Below are positions 32,634 through 37,025 of a DNA stretch of 37,025 nt, one piece after another (the first letter of the stretch is position 1; each line of letters starts with the position of its first letter). Source of the DNA: Asterionellopsis glacialis (Eukaryota > Bacillariophyta > Plagiogrammaphyceae > Rhaphoneidales > Asterionellopsidaceae); the NCBI GenBank assembly GCA_014885115.2, contig WKLE02000696.1:1-37025 (forward strand), read 5' to 3'. Position numbers and translations under genes: made by a program. The notes below the pieces were generated by a model. It did no database searches and had not been told where the DNA came from. It worked only from the letters and a program-made list of their open reading frames with translations.

Positions 32634-34922
32634 TTACCAAGCACAAAACATGAGACCTAAAATTTTAAATGTTGTTCCACCAATCAATTCTACCTGCAGT
32701 TGTATATTTGAATTTTGTAAAACGGGTTGTACCAACTGTATTTCTTCGGTAAAGGATATGCTGACATGTGAAATATGATACCCATCAAGTTCTCTAGTTG
32801 TTGTGGTTGTTACATTGTTGTTTGTGGGTGGTGATTCTTGAACGGTAAATTTAGCACGACTATCTTTCCATGTATCACCATAACTTTTCATATACATGGC
32901 ACTCACTACACGTACATCCTTGGATAGGTTGGGCAATTCCATAGTAAATGTAGAATGAAGTTTAGTAGCTACCCATCCAATTTTTTGTTTCCATCCGTCA
33001 TTGGCATTTGTTTCAACCTTCCAACCATCATTGTGAATGACATATTCCTTCATTACACCACTTAACGCATTTGCATTTAACCCTACAGGACCTGAGACCC
33101 ATGCCATACTACATGGATTGGCATTTGCATTGGGTCGTTCTTGTATTACTTTGGAGCAATCAATTGTAGTAGTATTTGTTGTTGTTGCTGCTGTTCTAAC
33201 ATTATTTAGATTAGTTCCTCCGTTGGTGACATGATCAGTTGGTATGGTTGGATTCAACCATTCTTGTGATATATTCTGCATGGTAAGTTCTTCTGTAAGA
33301 CGTGGTGGCAGTATCAATGGATTCGAGTAAGATGAGGATGGCGATATGGATGTATCGGTAACGGATGCTGTCATGGTTTCATTAGAATGATCATGAGATT
33401 CTGATAATGATACTCTTGGTTCTGTTGTGGTGTCATCACAATATTGTGTGGCCAATTCTAACATACCAAATGCTACAGCCCATGCAATAGACATGTGTCC
33501 ATAATGACCAAAATGTACTTGAACTTTGAGTTTATGGGTCCTTCGATCAACAGGATACCATGGGGCTGAAAATGTGGTTTCCTGTGTATTTTGATATACA
33601 ACATCGCGTACAACATCCGCATACGAAATGGCCATGGTATAATCTTGATACCAATTTGCTATTTGTACCATTGCTGTATTGTATGACAATTCACCCAACA
33701 CCTGATCTTGTTGATGTCCTAAATAATCATCTACAAAGACAACCAATGGTGGAGGTTGTTGTGGTTGTTGACTGGAACAATCTGTTTCTGCTGTTGATGT
33801 TGATACGGGAAGTGGTGATCGTATACGAAGTGAAACACGTACAAATTCTTCCAAGGCTGTACGTGCATTTTTATACACACCGCGTATTAAATCAGTGGTT
33901 TGTCCCCAGGGAGGAAACGAATCATTGGTACTAAAGGAATGCATAATGATATCTGGACCCCATCTTTGTAATGGATGATTCTTATCCGCGGGGTACATCC
34001 AATATTTGACAAATGTAATGCCCTGGATTGTACTGATCCCACCCATGGCAATATTATGGACTTGTATAATGGATGAATCACGATTGTCATTGCCAATAGC
34101 TTTCGATAGTAATTGATTGATTAAGAATTCCAATCGTCTTGGCCATGCACAATTTTTATTGACCAGGGCGCGTACACGTGGCCAACAAGCACGTCCAGCA
34201 GTGACAGAACCTCCTAATACAACTATTTGAAGCGGTCTTGCTTCGTCTTGGTTCTTATTATTGTCATTGTTCTCTTTCGTTTGTTGTAGATATTCTATAC
34301 GTTTATGAACAATCTTCATAATATGTGCAACACTGTTCTTATCACTGTTGTCGTTGTTGTTGGCATGGTCTTTTATTGATGTGGTTGTAGTTGCTGTTCT
34401 TGTTGCTGGCATGGATCGGATACCTCTTCGCAATCGCAAGGGTATCAGTTCATCATACAACAATGATTTCATTTTTTTATTGGATTCTATATCATTATAA
34501 TCTGGCATATCTGCATGTTGTGATGCATTGTAAATCCAATCTAAATGACGCGACCACACGTGTGATGCTGTTGGATGGTTGTACTGATTAGGTTGATTCA
34601 AGGATGACGAGAACAAGGAACAAATCGATGCTGTCGTCGTGGAAGTAGTTGTCGACATGGAAGAATCATCAGTAGGATTAGCGCTTTTGATCATATTCTT
34701 GTTGGACGTCCATAAGGATGACAAAGACGACCCACCGTCCTCCTGTTTCTCATTGTCCTTACGTACGACTGTTACATATTCAGATGATGAATCCACAACA
34801 TTCACATTCTTCGTTGTACTTTTTACTAAAATAACCAAAATTAGGATAGAAACAAAAATGGTTCGTTCCATACAACCAAGATTTGTTCTTTTGTTGGTGT
34901 TGTTGGCACGATAATCCCCCAT
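32634..34922 (-). CDS. SGNH-hydrolase-like type II membrane protein
   Basis: 762 residues, ATG at 34922. An alternative ATG at residue 18 would also keep the anchor. One membrane segment at about 21-34 (TIFVSILILVILV) suggests a type II protein of the secretory pathway. Low-complexity Ser/Thr/Asn stretches (about 80-115, 175-225) precede an SGNH/GDSL-type fold. Block I is IVVLGGSVTAG (233-243, nucleophile Ser239), block II NIAMGG (290-295), block III HSFSTND (328-334, Asn333), and a late VHFGHYGHMSIAW (469-481) supplies the candidate catalytic His. Such enzymes remove or add acyl groups on sugars or lipids. With a Golgi-type anchor, a role in polysaccharide acyl modification is plausible but inferred. 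The C-terminal ~250 residues, with a beta-rich appearance, may form an extra domain. The gene is divergent from NDC1. Confidence 0.78.
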   Translation of the reverse strand: MGDYRANNTNKRTNLGCMERTIFVSILILVILVKSTTKNVNVVDSSSEYVTVVRKDNEKQEDGGSSLSSLWTSNKNMIKSANPTDDSSMSTTTSTTTASICSLFSSSLNQPNQYNHPTASHVWSRHLDWIYNASQHADMPDYNDIESNKKMKSLLYDELIPLRLRRGIRSMPATRTATTTTSIKDHANNNDNSDKNSVAHIMKIVHKRIEYLQQTKENNDNNKNQDEARPLQIVVLGGSVTAGRACWPRVRALVNKNCAWPRRLEFLINQLLSKAIGNDNRDSSIIQVHNIAMGGISTIQGITFVKYWMYPADKNHPLQRWGPDIIMHSFSTNDSFPPWGQTTDLIRGVYKNARTALEEFVRVSLRIRSPLPVSTSTAETDCSSQQPQQPPPLVVFVDDYLGHQQDQVLGELSYNTAMVQIANWYQDYTMAISYADVVRDVVYQNTQETTFSAPWYPVDRRTHKLKVQVHFGHYGHMSIAWAVAFGMLELATQYCDDTTTEPRVSLSESHDHSNETMTASVTDTSISPSSSYSNPLILPPRLTEELTMQNISQEWLNPTIPTDHVTNGGTNLNNVRTAATTTNTTTIDCSKVIQERPNANANPCSMAWVSGPVGLNANALSGVMKEYVIHNDGWKVETNANDGWKQKIGWVATKLHSTFTMELPNLSKDVRVVSAMYMKSYGDTWKDSRAKFTVQESPPTNNNVTTTTTRELDGYHISHVSISFTEEIQLVQPVLQNSNIQLQVELIGGTTFKILGLMFCAW

Positions 34923-35304
34923 TTTTTACCTTTATTATGATTGTTGTCCTTGTCGTCTCGTGTGCTGGTGCCGGACGAAGACAGTTTTTTTTTTTTTTAA
35001 ATTCAAGTACATGCGTTATTTTGACATTTGATTTCACAAACTTCACTGCGTCAGGATGACGTCATTATGATTCAGTGCTTGAACCCTGGGTGTGACTCAT
35101 CATCACACTCGCTTTTTTCTCATCATCATCACCCCATCTTTGTTTTCTTCGTATGGATAGATAGACTAGAGCTGTGGCAGAAAAAAGAACCACATCTGTG
35201 TCATTTGACTGTAACAACAGCACTATATTGCACTGTTATAAGATTACACAAAAGCCTGAAGAAGAGCGGTCAATTATATACCGTTCTATATTTTAACCAT
35301 CAAG
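34923..35304. promoter_or_regulatory. Divergent promoter region of the SGNH and NDC1 genes
   Basis: 382 bp between two ATGs pointing apart. It holds a run of T at about 34984-34998 and a perfect TGACGTCA palindrome (listed separately). TATA-like ttatatac lies near 35274, about 30 bases before the NDC1 ATG. Confidence 0.45.
35057..35064. promoter_or_regulatory. CRE-type bZIP site TGACGTCA
   Basis: Perfect palindrome, extended to atgacgtcat (35056-35065), 241 bp upstream of the NDC1 ATG and 135 bp upstream of the SGNH ATG. This is the classic bZIP/CREB target. In the diatom Phaeodactylum, TGACGT/ACGTCA elements in the PtCA1 carbonic anhydrase promoter respond to CO2 through cAMP. A similar control of either gene here is inference. 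Confidence 0.45.
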
Positions 35305-36924
35305 ATGTTATCGGCACTTGCATCATCCGTCGTTGTTTTAATTCTTGCCTTTCATTTCAATGTCGTGCGAGGATGGACTCTAACGTCATCATCAGTTGTA
35401 AAACCAATCGCATTAAGAAGAGGATTTAATGCTGCTGCTGGTGCCACAAAAACGACAACGTCTTCTTCTTCATCGTCGTCAGCATTGTCAATGATTCATA
35501 CAGAACGTGGTAGAGGCAAACGTCCACGTCCACACATTGTCATTGCAGGTGGTGGGTTTGGTGGATTAACATGTCAAGATCAATTATCCAAGTTGATCCC
35601 ATCCGCAGATATTACTATAGTAGAACCAAATGAACGATTTTGTTTCTTACCCCTATTGTATGAATACTTGGGTGATACGGCTGATTTAGATGAAATTGCA
35701 CCTACCTATGAATTTTTGTTATCAACCACGGCTTCGACCTCATCGTCTTCCAAACAAACTAGAACAACAAGAGGACCTGCATCATCTGGAAGAATTACAC
35801 TAGAAAAAGGATATGCCAGTCACATTAATGCAACTGAAAAAGTTTTGACAGTGACAACTGCTACAAATTCCAACAGCAATCAGGAAGAAGAAACCACCAA
35901 ATCATTAAAGTATGATTCATTAGTTATTTCAACAGGATTACCACCAGCTACACAACAAGATAAAAGTCGTGCAAAAATGCCGCCCACTGCCTATCCCTTT
36001 GCAACCTTGGATGATGCTGTTCGGCTTAAACGACGATTGGGAACATTTACCAAATCGAGCAATGCACCGGGTGGTAGTATTGTGTTGGTTGGTGGTGGAT
36101 ACATTGGTTCTGAATTGGCATGCACACTTGCTCAAATTGTCCCATCAACAACTAAAGTAACTATATTACATCGTGATCCTGAAGGTATATGTTCGGAAGC
36201 TGAAAATTACAATCGTGAAACTGCCAAGGCACGGTTGAAAAAATTAGGGGTAAATGTTGAATTAGGTGTCACGGTGACAAATGTCTTATCACAACCGTTG
36301 GGTGGTAAGAATTCTGATCTAATTTTATACAATGGTATTGGTGGTGACCAGGAGTCGATTCGTGCCGATTTGCTTATATGGACTGTAGCAGGTGCAACAC
36401 ATACACCACGACCCATGTTGCAGGGTGATGGATTACCCTATGATGATCGTGGACGTATTGAAGTTTCACCAACATTGGAAGTTGAAGGGATAAATGATGT
36501 GTATGCCATTGGTGATGGTGCAAGTGTTCTTACTGGTGGTGATACGACTACTAGTAGTAAACCTTCAAGATATCCTGGTGTAGCCCAAGTTGCTATGCAA
36601 CAAGCGAATGTGGCTGCCAACAATATACAACAAAAATTTGAAACATCTTCACCAAATGAACAAGTTTTACAAACCTTTCAATATCAATCCTTGGGGGAAA
36701 TGTTGTCATTAGGTGGTGATGATGATGCTTCTATATCAGGTCTGAATGGATTATTCAAATTGAATGGACCCTTGGCAAGTACAGCACGTCGGTTAGTATA
36801 TGCTGCACGTATGCCTAAACCACAACAAGCCGTACGTGCAGGTGCTGGATATGTAGTTGGTAAAGTTTTGAGAGGTGCTGTGGATGTTCTTGAAGAGATT
36901 AGTAGTACTCGCAGTAAGAAATAA
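35305..36924 (+). CDS. NDC1: Type II NAD(P)H dehydrogenase, NDC1-like, plastid-type presequence
   Basis: 539 residues, one exon. A hydrophobic signal-like N-terminus (3-22, ending near VVRG-W) and a Ser/Thr/Ala-rich stretch to about 65 look like a bipartite presequence, although the A|F motif is not clear. The FAD Rossmann loop is HIVIAGGGFGGLT (77-89). RFCFLPLLYEYLGDTADLDE (111-130) and the following IAPTYEF match the NDC1 branch of NDH-2 enzymes. A second Rossmann loop for NAD(P)H is VLVGGGYIGSELA (260-272). VYAIGDGA (399-406) contacts FAD. FQYQSLGEMLSLGGDDDASI (458-477) matches the conserved NDC1 C-terminal motif. In plants NDC1 reduces plastoquinone and naphthoquinones in plastoglobules, supporting vitamin K1 synthesis and prenylquinone redox state. 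That role is the likely one here. Confidence 0.85.
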   Translation: MLSALASSVVVLILAFHFNVVRGWTLTSSSVVKPIALRRGFNAAAGATKTTTSSSSSSSALSMIHTERGRGKRPRPHIVIAGGGFGGLTCQDQLSKLIPSADITIVEPNERFCFLPLLYEYLGDTADLDEIAPTYEFLLSTTASTSSSSKQTRTTRGPASSGRITLEKGYASHINATEKVLTVTTATNSNSNQEEETTKSLKYDSLVISTGLPPATQQDKSRAKMPPTAYPFATLDDAVRLKRRLGTFTKSSNAPGGSIVLVGGGYIGSELACTLAQIVPSTTKVTILHRDPEGICSEAENYNRETAKARLKKLGVNVELGVTVTNVLSQPLGGKNSDLILYNGIGGDQESIRADLLIWTVAGATHTPRPMLQGDGLPYDDRGRIEVSPTLEVEGINDVYAIGDGASVLTGGDTTTSSKPSRYPGVAQVAMQQANVAANNIQQKFETSSPNEQVLQTFQYQSLGEMLSLGGDDDASISGLNGLFKLNGPLASTARRLVYAARMPKPQQAVRAGAGYVVGKVLRGAVDVLEEISSTRSKK

Positions 36925-37025
36925 GTAGAATCAATTTTTTTAATTTTTAAAATAGAAAATTGTTTCCATTCACATTCTTGTCTTTTTCTTGGCTTAGTAG
37001 TTGTACTACACGAAATTTTGTTGTT
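36925..37025. other. 3' flank of NDC1, window edge
   Basis: Short AT-rich stretch after the NDC1 stop codon, likely 3' UTR. No further gene is visible. Confidence 0.4.

Overview
This window looks like nuclear DNA from a diatom, or a close stramenopile relative with a secondary red-lineage plastid. Genes are spaced eukaryotic units with short GT-AG introns. Several proteins begin with a signal peptide followed by an A|F plastid-import motif (SSATA|FSL at 14812, NVA|FSS at 10057). One protein carries the diatom DUF6824 domain. The species cannot be told from the sequence. No rRNA, tRNA or CRISPR array was seen. An assembly gap of 56 N lies at 15999-16054.

Layout. 1-3384: gene-poor, with a decayed unrecognised ORF (373-1184) and a diverged tandem repeat (about 2066-2590). 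3385-4503: DUF6824 protein. 5695-7326 (-): phosphomevalonate kinase, flanked by two inverted copies of a ~140-bp repeat. 8264-9019 (-): basic disordered protein with a repeated SK-x-WL motif. 10057-12078: four-exon amino-acid transporter with a plastid-type presequence. 12254-14116 (-): GT60-like GlcNAc transferase. 14812-15912: plastid-type NAD(P)-binding protein. 16055-17600 (-): GRAM-VASt sterol-transfer-like protein, cut at its C-terminus by the gap. 18835-23542 (-): a nine-exon membrane protein with EGF-like, LNR and LRR parts, whose LRRs sit in tandemly duplicated exon-intron cassettes. 24.2-30.7 kb: AT-rich graveyard of transposon and unrecognised ORF debris, including a decayed DDE transposase split by a ~404-bp insertion with a 19-bp target duplication. 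31002-32527: two-exon membrane protein with unusually GC-rich coding sequence. 32634-34922 (-): SGNH-hydrolase-like type II membrane protein. 35305-36924: NDC1-like type II NAD(P)H dehydrogenase, whose upstream region carries a perfect TGACGTCA element.

Functional themes. Phosphomevalonate kinase (isoprenoid precursors) and the GRAM-VASt protein (sterol transfer) are both sterol-related but not adjacent. The GT60 and SGNH proteins are probably Golgi enzymes acting on glycans. NDC1, the NAD(P)-binding protein and possibly the transporter belong to the plastid. The clearest novelty is the LRR gene. Seven phase-1/phase-1 exons (six of 69-72 nt, each one 23-24-residue LRR, and one of 51 nt) are arrayed with homologous introns. 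Each LRR has a nearly constant second half and a variable first half, an arrangement suited to fast reshuffling of an extracellular recognition surface.
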